Below are positions 1 to 10,889 of a stretch of 64,000 nucleotides of DNA, piece by piece. The DNA comes from Brachyhypopomus gauderio. Taxonomy: Eukaryota > Chordata > Actinopteri > Gymnotiformes > Hypopomidae. How positions within the stretch are numbered: the first letter of the stretch is position 1; each line of letters starts with the position of its first letter. The position numbers were made by a program, and so were the translations under genes. The stretch spans positions 49,114,898-49,178,897 of the forward strand of contig NC_135212.1 in NCBI RefSeq assembly GCF_052324685.1, read 5' to 3'. The notes under the pieces were generated by a model. That model did not search any database. It saw only the letters and a list, made by a program, of their open reading frames with translations, and was not told the origin of the DNA.

Positions 1-2145
1 AACATGGCTGGCTGGCTGGAGCCCATTTAAATGGATCCAGCGTGACTATTGTTGAAGCTCTTGTACTACAGGCTGCCTGAGGCTGCCGTCACACTCTGAT
101 GCTACGGCTGAACTTGCAGCTAGAATGCCAGCTTGTTTTGTGTGTGTGTGTGTGTGTTTGTTTTCCCCCCATAGTGCAGTGTTGTGGCATAATGCATGCA
201 GGACAAGGAGCTTATTGCTGACAGCAGTGTTGATTTCTCCTTCTCCGAAATCCCCTCTTTTTTCATCAGGGTGATTGGAGGATTAGCAGCTTCATCACAC
301 ACACGACTGTTGCCACACCGACCGCGCACCACCACCTCACACACACCGGGGACACTCGCTTCAGCCATGCTAAGCGACGGAGACGGCAGCCGCGTGTGAA
401 CCGCGCCCCGAAAGACGTGCGGTGACAGGCTGGTGAAACGAGCCGCGTTTCCTCCTTAAAGCCCTCGGCAGACCCGACGAATGACAGTCATCTTGTGTGC
501 GGGAAAAGCAGGGAAACAAAGGCAGCCTACGCAAAGCTCGGGAAATGTTTCACGATGGCGCTAAGCCTGTTCCCCGAGGCGCAGACGACCAAACGATTCC
601 AGGTCGGAAGAACCCGGTGCACCTGGCTACCCCCCCATCCCTTTTTCCACTGTTTTGCAGTTTCTTGCTGCTCCAGAGACAACGTACTTGTACTTCCGTG
701 TCTCCTTTGACACATCGTGTCTTTAGCTCATTATACAGTGTGACCATCGAGGGTTAAAAACACCTAAAGGCAGTGACACTACATAAGCGAAGGCCGTCTC
801 TGCTCATTCTAGCACCTTTACCAGGAAGTGGCCAATTCTAAGAAGCAGAAGAATTTTATTGGACTGTTCAACTGATACCTGTAGAATCTGTAGAGCAGTA
901 GAATACACTAGAATCTGGGCAAACTGTGACTGAGCATATATACAGTTTGCCGTAAACTTAAGACCTCTCTTCTAGCCAGCTGTGCACTCTTAATTTCTTC
1001 AGTCAGCCATCTCTGCACATAAGCATGTTCTGCGCCTGAAACAGAGAAGAACTGAGTGAGACCCTGACTGCATAGAGGGCGGATGTACCCACAGGACCTG
1101 TGGTCTGGCCTGGGTTGAATGCCTTTTTATATAGATGATTCAAGGATACTGATACATTACATTATTGTGTGCTAACTGGTTTACACGAGAGTATCTATTT
1201 GTGTGGTAGGAATCTGACTAAAATGGACCTTTATTGGTTGATGTTAGGAAATGTCAGAGAAGCTCTCACTAATTTGTAAGTACAACTGTACGGCGAAACC
1301 AGGCTGGTTCCAAGGAGGATGTCATTTATTTTAGGAAGCAGAGAGGGTGGTGACAGATGAATGATCTATTCCCTGAGACTGTGATGAGCAGTCAGTGAGT
1401 CACGCATCTATAAAACCTTCAGGGAGTTTTCTCCATCTACCCATCCATCTATCCATCCACCCACTCAACCCCCCACAATTGATTTGTGCATATTTTCTAC
1501 TCTGTGTCTTGTCCTATCCTTTTTGCCTATTTCCCTTTTCCTCTCTTTTCCCTCTGTTTCTGTACCTTCTTTAAGATTTTACAAGTCGTCCTCTGACTCT
1601 GACTCCCACATGCTCTGATTATCGTTTAATAGGGGCCGCACAGTCACTCTGGACTCCGTTGCTCTGCTTGCTTTGATCATACCAGTCTAATGTAACCCAA
1701 AGGTGAGTCCAAACATTTACGCCATCTGGCCGCGCCGTTCCAATTACAGACAGTATCCGTGCGGATTAAAGGTTCTGCTGGGTGACGTAGCTCCGACTGG
1801 CATAAGAACCAACGTAGCGTCCACGGTGCAAACATCTTAGCCATCCTTTCCTGTACCATCTGTCTAGAGCACATTCAGTTGACAAATATTACTTCATTTA
1901 GCTGCAGAGCTGCTGGAGTCCAAGTATGTGTGTGTGCCTTATTTACAGTGAAGAGTCACGTTGTTTTCTTCCAGGCAGTGGATGAGTAAGATGCTGTAAT
2001 GTTGTGCTGGTAAAGAGCAGGTGTTCGGTGGGCTGGGAGAGGTGAGAGTAAAACCCATGGTAGCTATAGCGAGCATTCCCTATGGCGTACTGATGAAGAG
2101 GGGCATACCAGAGTGTAAACAACCTGGGGAGATCTTGTACAGCAG
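1..2145. other. Intergenic, no gene recognised
   Basis: No exon with a recognisable protein family and good splice sites was seen on either strand. About 300-610 is CpG-rich, with several short overlapping reading frames that look like chance. It could be an unmethylated island or the promoter of a gene or lncRNA outside the window, but nothing in the sequence fixes that. The remainder is AT-balanced unique DNA. Confidence 0.4.
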
Positions 2146-2152
2146 AGAGAGA

Positions 2153-2158
2153 GTGTGT

Positions 2159-2199
<41 letters not shown>
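2153..2199. repeat. (TG)n microsatellite
   Basis: An almost pure dinucleotide run with one TA interruption near its start. A second, longer run of the same kind lies at 2453-2505. Confidence 0.95.
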
Positions 2200-2200
<1 letters not shown>

Positions 2201-2451
2201 CTTGACTTTAGGTTTAATTTTGCATACATGCATTTGTACACTGCGGGCCCTTGACAGAACCAGTTGGAGCCACAGCATGCCTCAGCCTAATGGTTTTAAT
2301 ATGCTGGTAAATTGGGGGCAGGCCGGTTACTGTGTCATAGCTGGCCGACATACACAGAGGCAGTGTGTGTACTGTGGTGAAACAAACAGGCCTATTAACA
2401 CATAGTGTGTTACTAACAACCACTGCAAGTGTCTCCATCTGCATTTAATGG

Positions 2452-2452
<1 letters not shown>

Positions 2453-2499
<47 letters not shown>

Positions 2500-2505
2500 G
2501 TGTGT
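2453..2505. repeat. (TG)n microsatellite
   Basis: A dinucleotide run with a single CG interruption near its 3' end. It is about 100 bases upstream of the larger GT-rich minisatellite. Confidence 0.95.
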
Positions 2506-2607
2506 AATGGTTTAATATCAGGAGTGAAACAATGCGAGTGATAATTCATCTAAAACACTTTTTTTGATTTGTGATGGATATGACTGCATACGTATTTACT
2601 GTGAACA

Positions 2608-3168
2608 TTTCCCTGTGTGTGGTTGTGACTCTGTAAACATGTGTCTGTGTGTGGTTGTGACTCTGTGAATGTGTCTGTGTGTGGTTGTGACTCTGTGAAC
2701 ATGTGTCTGTGTGTGGTTGTGACTCTGTGACCATGTGCCTGTGTGTGGTTGTGACTCAGTTGTGACTCTGTGAATGTGTGTCAGTGTGTGGTTGTGACTC
2801 GGTTGTGAATGTGTGGCTGTGTGTGTTTGTGACTCTTTGAACGTGTCTGTGTGGTTGTGACTCTGTGAACGTGTGTCTGTGTGTGGTTGTGACTCTGTGA
2901 ACGTGTGTCTGTGTGGTTGTGACTCTGTGAATGTGTGTCTGTGTGTGGTTGTGACTCTGTGAATGTGTGTCTGTGTGTGGTTGTGACTCTGTGAACGTGT
3001 GTCTGTGTGTGGTTGTGACTGTAAATGTGTGTCTGTGTGTGGTTGTGACTCTGTGAACGTGTGTCTGTGTGTGGTTGTGACTGTAAATGTGTGTCTGTGT
3101 GTGTTTGTGACTCTGTGAACATGTGTCTGTGTGTGGTTGTGACTCTGTGAACGTGTGTCTGTGTGTCG
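2608..3168. repeat. GT-rich ~30-bp minisatellite
   Basis: Imperfect tandem copies of a unit built from GTGTCTGTGTGTGGTTGTGA plus CTCTGTGAAC or CTCTGTGAAT, with 2-8-base length variants. The variants include units lacking CTCTG and units with GTTTGTGA. About 18-20 copies are visible. The minus strand stays open across it as a His/Thr/Gln/Ser-rich reading frame, an effect of the repeat and not a gene. Confidence 0.9.
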
Positions 3169-3285
3169 CTGATGTGCAGAGCCACCATTAACCTGGGCCT
3201 CTGCCTCATTAGGGCCATGTCTCTGTTGCCATGGTGGTCTATTAGAGAGCTGAGATTAAAGTATGATTTGCATGTGAAAGCAGGA

Positions 3286-3286
<1 letters not shown>

Positions 3287-3364
<78 letters not shown>

Positions 3365-3474
3365 TGTGTGTGTGTACGTGTGTGTGTGTGTGTGTGTGTG
3401 TGTACGTGTGTGTGTACGTGTGTGTGTGTGTGTGTGTGTGTACGTGTGTGTGTACGTGTGTGTGTGTGTGTGGG
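3287..3474. repeat. Compound (TG)n / TACG microsatellite
   Basis: A long TG run broken at least seven times by TACGTG steps, ending in a run of G. The regular TACG interruptions suggest that blocks, not only dinucleotides, have been duplicated. The Cys/Val reading frames through it are artefacts. Confidence 0.93.
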
Positions 3475-3803
3475 GGGGGTGATGGGGGGAGGGGAGAGTA
3501 ATGTATAGGACAGGAAGTTAAAATGGCACCACTAACATACCCATATCTTCACAGTTACCAGCTAATAACTATACAGCAGGTAAAGACTGCAACTGTCTAT
3601 TTTTACACACCAATTAGCCTGCAGTGTAAAAAAATTCAATAACTAAATTTTAACACTTGAGTTAAGTATGCAGCAAATGTATTTGGTCTTAACTTCAGAA
3701 GACAGGACTGGACTTGATGTCTTCTGTCTCTCTCACTTCTCTGGGGTGGACGGCTGGTTCTGCATAGGCAGCTACACGCAGCTGCTTCCCTTTTTTACTT
3801 TAC

Positions 3804-3805
<2 letters not shown>

Positions 3806-3854
<49 letters not shown>

Positions 3855-3855
3855 G
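3806..3855. repeat. (GT)n microsatellite
   Basis: An uninterrupted GT run followed by a GT/AT-rich degenerate tail to about 3900. Confidence 0.95.
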
Positions 3856-4319
3856 TGTGCACATGTATGAATGTGCATATGTACATGTGTGTATGTGTAT
3901 GCATACTGTAGTGGGAGACTGAAATTATATTATGTAAAAACTGTTTGTGAACATATAAATGTCTCCATTGTTTTACTATGCTGTTTGTAATAAAAATACA
4001 TTTGGGATATATGTAGTATCACTCGGAAGCACTACTTTTGAGATGTATAATTAGAACGTAATAATCATAATTATAGCACATCATCTTAAAGACAATGCTA
4101 CATTATAATCCACCTTCAAACCCCCGTTTTTACTGTTATAATGTAGGCCTACTTAATGTAGATGAAAAGAATCCATGCGTTTAGAGTAGTGACGTAATTG
4201 ACGTGAAATGTAACTCTTCAAAGGAACAACGCCTTAATTGTCTGAAAAATGTATTCAACCAACGACTGTATTTTAATCTCGCAGTCACAATTACAGCCTA
4301 CGCGTCATATTGTTGGTTC

Positions 4320-4760
4320 CGTGGGCTCAGGTTGTTGTTGCTGTGACTCACACCCTTACGTGACGCACCGCCGGCTCCGCCTCACCGGCTTCAAATACTT
4401 CCATTAATTTTTCGCTATTTCTAGAGCGCTCGCGCTCACTCTCTCGCTCGCGCTCCGAACGGCCCACCATCGCCGTCCCGTGCGTGTGCGTACCGTGTGG
4501 GCTCGCGCCTCAAAGAGGCCCGCGTCTGAATTTTTATAATCACAATACCTGCCGCTCGCGGCGAAAGAAAGATCATCAATGAATATTAATGACTTGGTGG
4601 GGGAGGCAGGGGGGCGTTTGGCTGCCTCAGAAATCCAATGAAATGGAGAAAAATAGATTATACGCATCATTTTCAGAAGCCTCTGAAATCTCATTTGCTC
4701 TAGTGCATTTTAATAAGATTGGAGAGCGTCGATGGCTAAAGTCTCTAGTGTCGCTGAAGT
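4320..4760. other. CpG-rich block joined to a possible conserved non-coding element
   Basis: About 4320-4520 is CpG-dense with short CT/CG palindromic runs. About 4530-4745 is unique and of balanced composition, with homeodomain/POU-like AT cores (ATTAATGA, AATGAATATTAAT) and no open frame of substance. That texture is typical of vertebrate developmental enhancers. I see no coding exon. The call rests on composition only, and cross-species conservation could not be tested. Confidence 0.3.
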
Positions 4761-5737
4761 CCCTCTTCAAGTGAATTTTCCATGCGCTGAATGTGTTTTC
4801 ACACTTTTTAAACCGTCTTCCGCACCTCGTTGACCTTTACATTCAATATTCTAGCTTCCCGAACACTACTGAAGACACCTATGGACCTAAGGTACCTACA
4901 GAAAAGTATAGGGAAATAAAGGCAATTAGCCTAAATTAGAATTTAAAATCAAACACAAATGAGGGCAGAATTTCTGTTTAATAAATGTCTGATAAATTAT
5001 CAAAGAACAATTTATCACAAGAGATAATTTCAAAATGCCTTTTGCATGTTTTCATAATAGTTATCATTATTAAGTCCTTCCTATAATTTAAACAGCACCT
5101 CACTGGGGTCTTCCCACTGAACATTACCGCACCCACAGCTGTGTGTCAGCTGGGACTTCACATTTCCAGCCATGGGGAATGTCCATTCACAAATATCAGT
5201 TGCAAATCACGGCAATACTTACGCACTCATCTGCAGAAAAGAAGTGTGTTGAAAGAATCATACTCAATTTTAAACTCTGTACTTTGTGTGGACTTTCACA
5301 GCTCAGAATGGACAGGAAGCATGGTCATGATGACGTGACCTCAGAGAGGTTATTGAGAAGGCTAGCGCCATTGCGGACTACAGTCTGGACTGATGCATTT
5401 TTATTTTATTTGATGATAAACATGGTAAATAATAAATAATCTCTTCCACCCACTTAATGGTATGTTAGTAAAATATACATGCTATTTTATCAATTGATCT
5501 GTTTTTTCAAAAGGATTTTTCTTCTGATGAATTAATAAACCACTGCTACAGTGTAATTAGCACTACCTGACATTTCAGCTTTGTTTAACAATGACTCAAA
5601 AAACTGAATTTTGGACACAACCAGAACATACTTCCTGTTCCCACTTTCCACTCGGCTCTTCACATTTACAATAATGTTGTAGGTCAAAAGATTTCCGTGT
5701 ATGGACCTGACAATAAAGACCAAGACCAAGTGAAGCT

Positions 5738-5860
5738 GCCATATTTGTCAATTGTGATTTTCACCCCAATGTTAATGTGTCCCCAGAATTCACCCATGTG
5801 TGCAGTAAGAACACACAAACACACTAGTGATCACTAGGGGGCTGTGCTAGTGCCCTACCC
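5738..5860 (-). mobile_element. Partial tRNA-derived SINE, same family as at 46.3 kb
   Basis: The stretch from GCCATATTTGTCAATTGTGA through CACTAGTGATCACTAGGGGG matches, with substitutions, the corresponding part of the fuller copy at 46280-46575. The tRNA-like head is not found next to it, so the copy is truncated or has diverged there. The orientation is inferred from the fuller copy. Confidence 0.6.
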
Positions 5861-6054
5861 ATGCTGTGATGCCACGCATCATGAAGGGGACGCAAGGAAA
5901 GCAGCTACATCCAACAATGATCAGATACTCTAATGATAACAACAATAAGGAGAACCCACTGACATAAAGATGGTTCCAAATGATCCCAGGAACGTCTAAG
6001 ATCTCTGGCTCGTCCTAAGATCTCAGGCTCGTCCTAGGAACAGCTCCCAGGCCA

Positions 6055-6124
6055 CTAGAGAATATGAACTTGTACCACTGAACCAAACTCAGTGGTGTAA
6101 CCCACTGAGCTATCCAGCTGATTA
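6055..6124 (-). mobile_element. tRNA-like SINE head fragment
   Basis: Read on the minus strand, the segment starts with a box-A-like TAGCTCAGTGGGTTA. A weaker B-box-like GTTC-containing stretch follows at roughly tRNA spacing. No conserved SINE body was identified beside it. A decayed tRNA pseudogene is the alternative. Confidence 0.4.
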
Positions 6125-6329
6125 TCTATATGGGCCTTTGACAATGGCCAACCTTTCTGTCATATCAAACGAACATGCTGTCACGTGGCATAAACATGCT
6201 GACGTCCGTGACATAACAAAGGTCGTTTATGTCCACGGAGTCTGGTGAGTGTCACCGTGCTGCAGGAGTGACACGTGAACCACGACGTGCGGAGGGAGGG
6301 TAACCTGCACCGAGCTCTCGTGCCCTTAC

Positions 6330-6440
6330 GAGCTCTCACGTGCCCTCACGTGCTCTCACGTGACGTGCACTCACGTGCTCTCACGTGCCCTTACAAGCTC
6401 TCACGTGCCCTCACGTGCTCTCACGTGCCCTCACGTGTTC
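6330..6440. repeat. Tandem array of CACGTG palindromes (10-bp period)
   Basis: Nine perfect CACGTG hexamers start at 6337, 6347, 6357, 6372, 6382, 6402, 6412, 6422 and 6432. They sit in a 10-bp unit of the type CTCACGTGCC/CTCACGTGCT. Degenerate units at about 6318-6330 and 6392 have lost the palindrome. Further isolated copies lie close by (about 6184, 6272, 6488, 6521, 6530). CACGTG is the canonical E-box for MYC/MAX, USF and CLOCK/BMAL-type factors. Whether this array is bound is not shown by the sequence. Confidence 0.85.
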
Positions 6441-6539
6441 ATTTGGATGTCAATACTCCTGCGTGTGTTTCTTCCTGTTCTCCGTCTCACGTGCAGTCCC
6501 ATTTAGGCTGCAAGACAGCACGTGACACACGTGCTTGAA

Positions 6540-7830
6540 TCATTCCACAAATAATATTGGCAGATGCAACGAGACATGAGGGACTGTATCTGTACCCAAT
6601 CATTTCTGGTAAGCCTCCTCAGGTACTAAGATTATACCAACAACCCGATGTTAGCCGAACCCTTTGAGATGCTTGTTGATAAGAGGTGAATGCTAAGGAG
6701 ATGTCTCAGGACATCCTGGAAAGTTCTCACAGATGCTAAGCCCAGGGTCTGCAGGCATGCCGCATGGTGACCTGGGTAAGACCATCAGGTCAACCTTTTC
6801 CACAGACCCACTGACCCTTTGGCTTTTCACTGCACTGATCTATTGTTATTGCAGCACGTGGCAGCTCTGTAAATCTCAGACAGGGGGTGATGGGAGAGTA
6901 ATTAGAGTAAAGAAAGCTGAAGAATTAAAAAGAGGGCAATAGTGAACACTATAAAAAAACTGGGGTTTTCTAAAATGCAAATAAACAGTTTCACTCAAAG
7001 ATAAAATTAGAGCACAATAAGATGATGGTGAATAAAACAGATCTAAACAAATTTTTATAACATCTTTTATAAAACAAGTCAGATCAAACATAAAACAATA
7101 TGCTAACCTAATTGTCAGGGGAAAAAAGAAGCTATTTAGAAAATGTAATAACACAGACTTAACTGCATGAATTTACATTAATTTGTAGCTTTTGTATTGT
7201 ACAGCTCACCAGTGCTTAATGAGCATTGAGGATCTGGTTTATATTCACTCATTGGAAATTTGTTCATCCTGATTATCCTCACATTTATTAGCTTATTAGC
7301 TATTTTACTTTGTTCATTTTAGCAGTTATTTTGTCTGGGTGACAGGAGATTTTTTTTGTTCTCTGCTTCTGCCGTCTAGAATGAATGTGACTCCAAACAT
7401 GTCAGCTCTAGGGCTTTGGCTTTTTCTATGAATCTTTGAAAGAGAAAGCTCTGTAGTGGGGCACAGCGACAGTGGAGAGCTAGCGAGAGCTTCTGGATGC
7501 ATGGGAGAGTGGGCCAGAAAAGAGAGCGGAGAACAATGGCTGTGTTGCAGTGTTTTGCGTCACACCTGAGTCATGCAGTCAATCAGTTCGATGGGCTTCT
7601 GCCGTCACCGTCTGATCCGTAGGGGGGGGGAGACAATGTAAAAGCCTTGTGAGACAGGTGAGAACTATCACATTTCTTCATTTGAGGCTTTGGCAACGAG
7701 ACACTGTTTTATCCATAAACTGCACGGTGCTGCATTTAAAATGGAATATGACAATGGCAAGTGGAAAGATAGGTCATAGGGTCCCCCCTCTTATCAGAAT
7801 ATGAGAGCTGTGTGGCAGTGTATGCATGAG
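6540..7830. other. Intergenic, no gene recognised
   Basis: Unique, mostly AT-rich DNA with a short G run near 7621. No supported exon, RNA gene or recognisable transposon was seen. Confidence 0.4.
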
Positions 7831-7831
7831 A

Positions 7832-7833
<2 letters not shown>

Positions 7834-7908
<75 letters not shown>

Positions 7909-7933
7909 AAACAGAGAGAGAGAGAGAGAGAGA
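7834..7933. repeat. (GT)n followed by (GA)n
   Basis: About 70 bases of GT are followed, after a short spacer, by about 20 bases of GA (7913-7933). Such compound purine-rich tracts are common in fish intergenic DNA. Confidence 0.95.
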
Positions 7934-8104
7934 CTTCCCACTCTGTTGCCTACACTTCCTGAGAATTGGAAATTTCTTGAGAATCCATAAATTACATTTG
8001 ATTATCTGCTCCTTCAGTCGACCCAAAGGAGCGGAAATCTAGCTACTGGAACCTGATGTCAAAGGACCACTGACAGAGAGGATTTGTCATGGGAAAGAAG
8101 TGCG

Positions 8105-8156
<52 letters not shown>
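8105..8156. repeat. (CA)n microsatellite
   Basis: An uninterrupted dinucleotide run. Confidence 0.95.
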
Positions 8157-8159
<3 letters not shown>

Positions 8160-9420
8160 CCAACCAAAACATCTCCACCCATACTCTGCGGAGATAGCGG
8201 AGGCATTTCTGCTGGGACAGTGCTGAGAGTCTGCTCAGCTCATCAGTCACACACTGATTTACGTGAGACTATGTACCTCAAGCCCACCGTGGCTTGGCAG
8301 CCACTTTGGACCCAAGGAATTTATTTATGTAGGAAGACAACACACCATTACTGTCTACATCAAAAAAGCACTTTCCTAAGGTTTGCTTTTCAATTTGTTT
8401 GTTCCATATTCTTAACTCTTTTAGTTGTGTTTCAGAGCATGCATTCTATATACTCTGTTATTGATTTACCATTAAGGTCAATGGGAGGAAAAATCCATAA
8501 CCTTCCTCTTAAATAACCATCAGACACTGGCAACTGCAGTAGAATAGAATTTGCCCCTATAAGATTAGTTTCTCAATGTAACAGATCACAAAATGTGACT
8601 TTTCCCCACATTATGCAAAAATAACATCCCACTCAGCTCTCTTTCACTTAAACAAAAATGATGTCATCATAAACATGAGGCTTGTTCAGTTGCATCTCTG
8701 GTTCCTCTTTGATAATACAGTTCTTTGATTTATAGATGGTTGTCAGGTGGCTAATGTAAACAGTCTGACCTTGTGAGATCACCTTCAAGAGGAGGTCTGT
8801 GACCCAATGATTAAGTCTGACACAGTTATTTTTCCGCAGCCTGTTTTGATACATAGTGACAAATTGGCATAAAATGTATGCAGTCGGCTAATACAGTTTT
8901 AATGCATCACCATGTGTGTGTGTCAGCTACTTCACATACACAGACATTAGAGATGACAGGGTTTGATAGGCACAGTCTATATATATCATGGCGTATGTGT
9001 GAGTAATTGTTTCCATGCTGGCTGATGTGTGTATATATGTGTAAACAGGGCATGAAAGAAAGAGTGTGGCTTTTGATTTCTATATATGGAAGATCACCAT
9101 TTTTAAGTGATTGTTTTCCATTTGTGGAAAAAGTAAAAAAAAAAAAAAAAAAACATTAGGCATCCTTCTCCCGCTCTATCATTTTCAGATTTAATATGAA
9201 TCCCTAGTCACTATTGTTCTTTCATCTAAAACGGCCTCCGCCTCTTATCTCTTAAATCTCTGCTTGAAACATCCAGTCTTTCCCCAGGCTGCTGCCAGTC
9301 AGACACACATAACCCCCCAGAAGCAGCAGGGTGGATTTCACCACTCCTGCATTTCCATATAGATAGACCAAGACATTAAAGTTGTCTGCCTGCGTTTGTG
9401 CCGTAGTCTGTCCCTCTAGT
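8157..9420. other. Intergenic, no gene recognised
   Basis: Unique AT-rich sequence with an A run at about 9134-9154. No exon with credible splice sites and no known family was seen. Confidence 0.4.
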
Positions 9421-9429
9421 TCAGTTCCG

Positions 9430-10400
9430 ATTGAGAGACACTGCTCTCGTGAATGTTCCTCCCCTCACACCTTGCCAACCTCTCTGGCCGGCAAATCCGC
9501 CACACACTTCATTGTCTCGCGAGCCTGAACGAACCGTCTCGGCTGAGCGGGCCACTGTGCACTCCCAGCCCGCGAGGCGGTCACAGGCCGACGACACCCA
9601 GCTCCAGGCTGAACCAGGAAGGTACTTCGTTGGCAGGGAGTCGGTAGTCTGTTGTCATGTCTGCGGAAGGAGGGAGGGTGGCCAGGCGCCACTGCTGACG
9701 GGCAAGTGTGAATTAAAATGCAATTAAAACAGGCAAATAAGCTCTCCCCAGAGATGCTATTGAGGAGCAGAGAGACAAGGGAGCGTAGCGGTGGGGCTTG
9801 TGCCACTCTCGATTTGCATGACATTGGAGTCAGCAGTTGAAGAGCAGCGGGAAAAAACAGAGGATACAGGAGAGATGCCTTCAATATGGACCTCGCAGAA
9901 TGCACAGAATCCAAACGCCACACAACTGAAAAGTGGGCAGCCTGTTTTTTTACATCTTTGTTTTTTACACCAGTCAAAGGCCCCGGCGCCCCTACACAAG
10001 CCCAACGCCATTGTTCTCCCCTGTCCACTTTTGTCAAAAGCCCGGAGCTCTGCGGTGCTGTTATTTCATAGGCAAGCCATGCAGTCTGGCGTTGGGAGAC
10101 AATGAAGCGGACGGGGGAGAGAACCGCTGCTCGATACGCTATTGATGGATTCACCACTGCAATCCTGCAGGATCCTGCCGCACCCCCAGGGAGCTGCACT
10201 GTCTGTGGCAGCCTCCCTCCCCCTCGCTCAAGTATCCCCAACCCCCTCCCCTGCTCTGGGGAAGGGTGGGTGGCTAGTTGGGGGGGTAGCAGAGCAGCAT
10301 GCTGTGGTACTTGTCCTCTGCTCCAAGCCACCACTCTCACCAGCATGATAATGACACTGACAGTGAGAGAAGCTGGTTTAATTGCACCCAAACGCTGATG
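9430..10400. other. GC-rich unique island, possible regulatory or conserved non-coding block
   Basis: This is the most GC-rich unique part of the first 13 kb. It carries a TCTCGCGAG motif at 9515-9523, of the type seen in some CpG-island promoters. The minus strand is open for 308 codons (9465-10391) with no domain, signal peptide or family resemblance that I can recognise, and the plus strand is also open in pieces. That pattern fits GC-rich non-coding DNA better than a gene. It may be an enhancer cluster or CpG-island promoter upstream of cbx4. Confidence 0.3.
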
Positions 10401-10839
10401 GTAACTGAAGGTACTTGCATTATACCAGTGGCAAAAGTAGCGAGAATGTATGGAGCGCTTGACTTTTAACTGCTCAGTGTTTTGATATAAATCTGTTAAC
10501 GAAGATTAATAATTGTTAGTTTAATTACATACTTTTCCTTATTTTTGAATGTTGTGGATGACACTCACCAACCAAGATACTAAAGCCACACCTGAAGTTT
10601 ACTGCGAAGCTATCAAAGTAACACTTCTCTAAAATCCAAGCTCTCCCACGTTGTGTGCAGTTTTTATATCTGTCTGTTAGGTGACTAGAACATAATGACC
10701 TCCCACTAAGCTGAGTTAGAATCGCTGCAGGCCCCTCTTAACATTTTCTCCTAATACCCCTCTAGCACTTCACCAATCCTCTTCTTTATCCCTTTATGGT
10801 AGGATAAATGTGACGCTTGGCTGGGCAATGGGAGCTTCT

Positions 10840-10885
10840 CTCTCCCTCTCTCTCTCTTTCTCTCTCTCCTCTCTCTCTCTTTCTT
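10840..10885. repeat. (CT)n-rich tract
   Basis: An imperfect CT/TTC pyrimidine run of about 45 bases. Confidence 0.85.
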
Positions 10886-10889
10886 TGGC

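Noticed and set aside
2781-3508. His/Thr-rich and Cys/Val-rich reading frames
   Set aside because: Direct translations of GT/CA repeats; they have no independent coding evidence.
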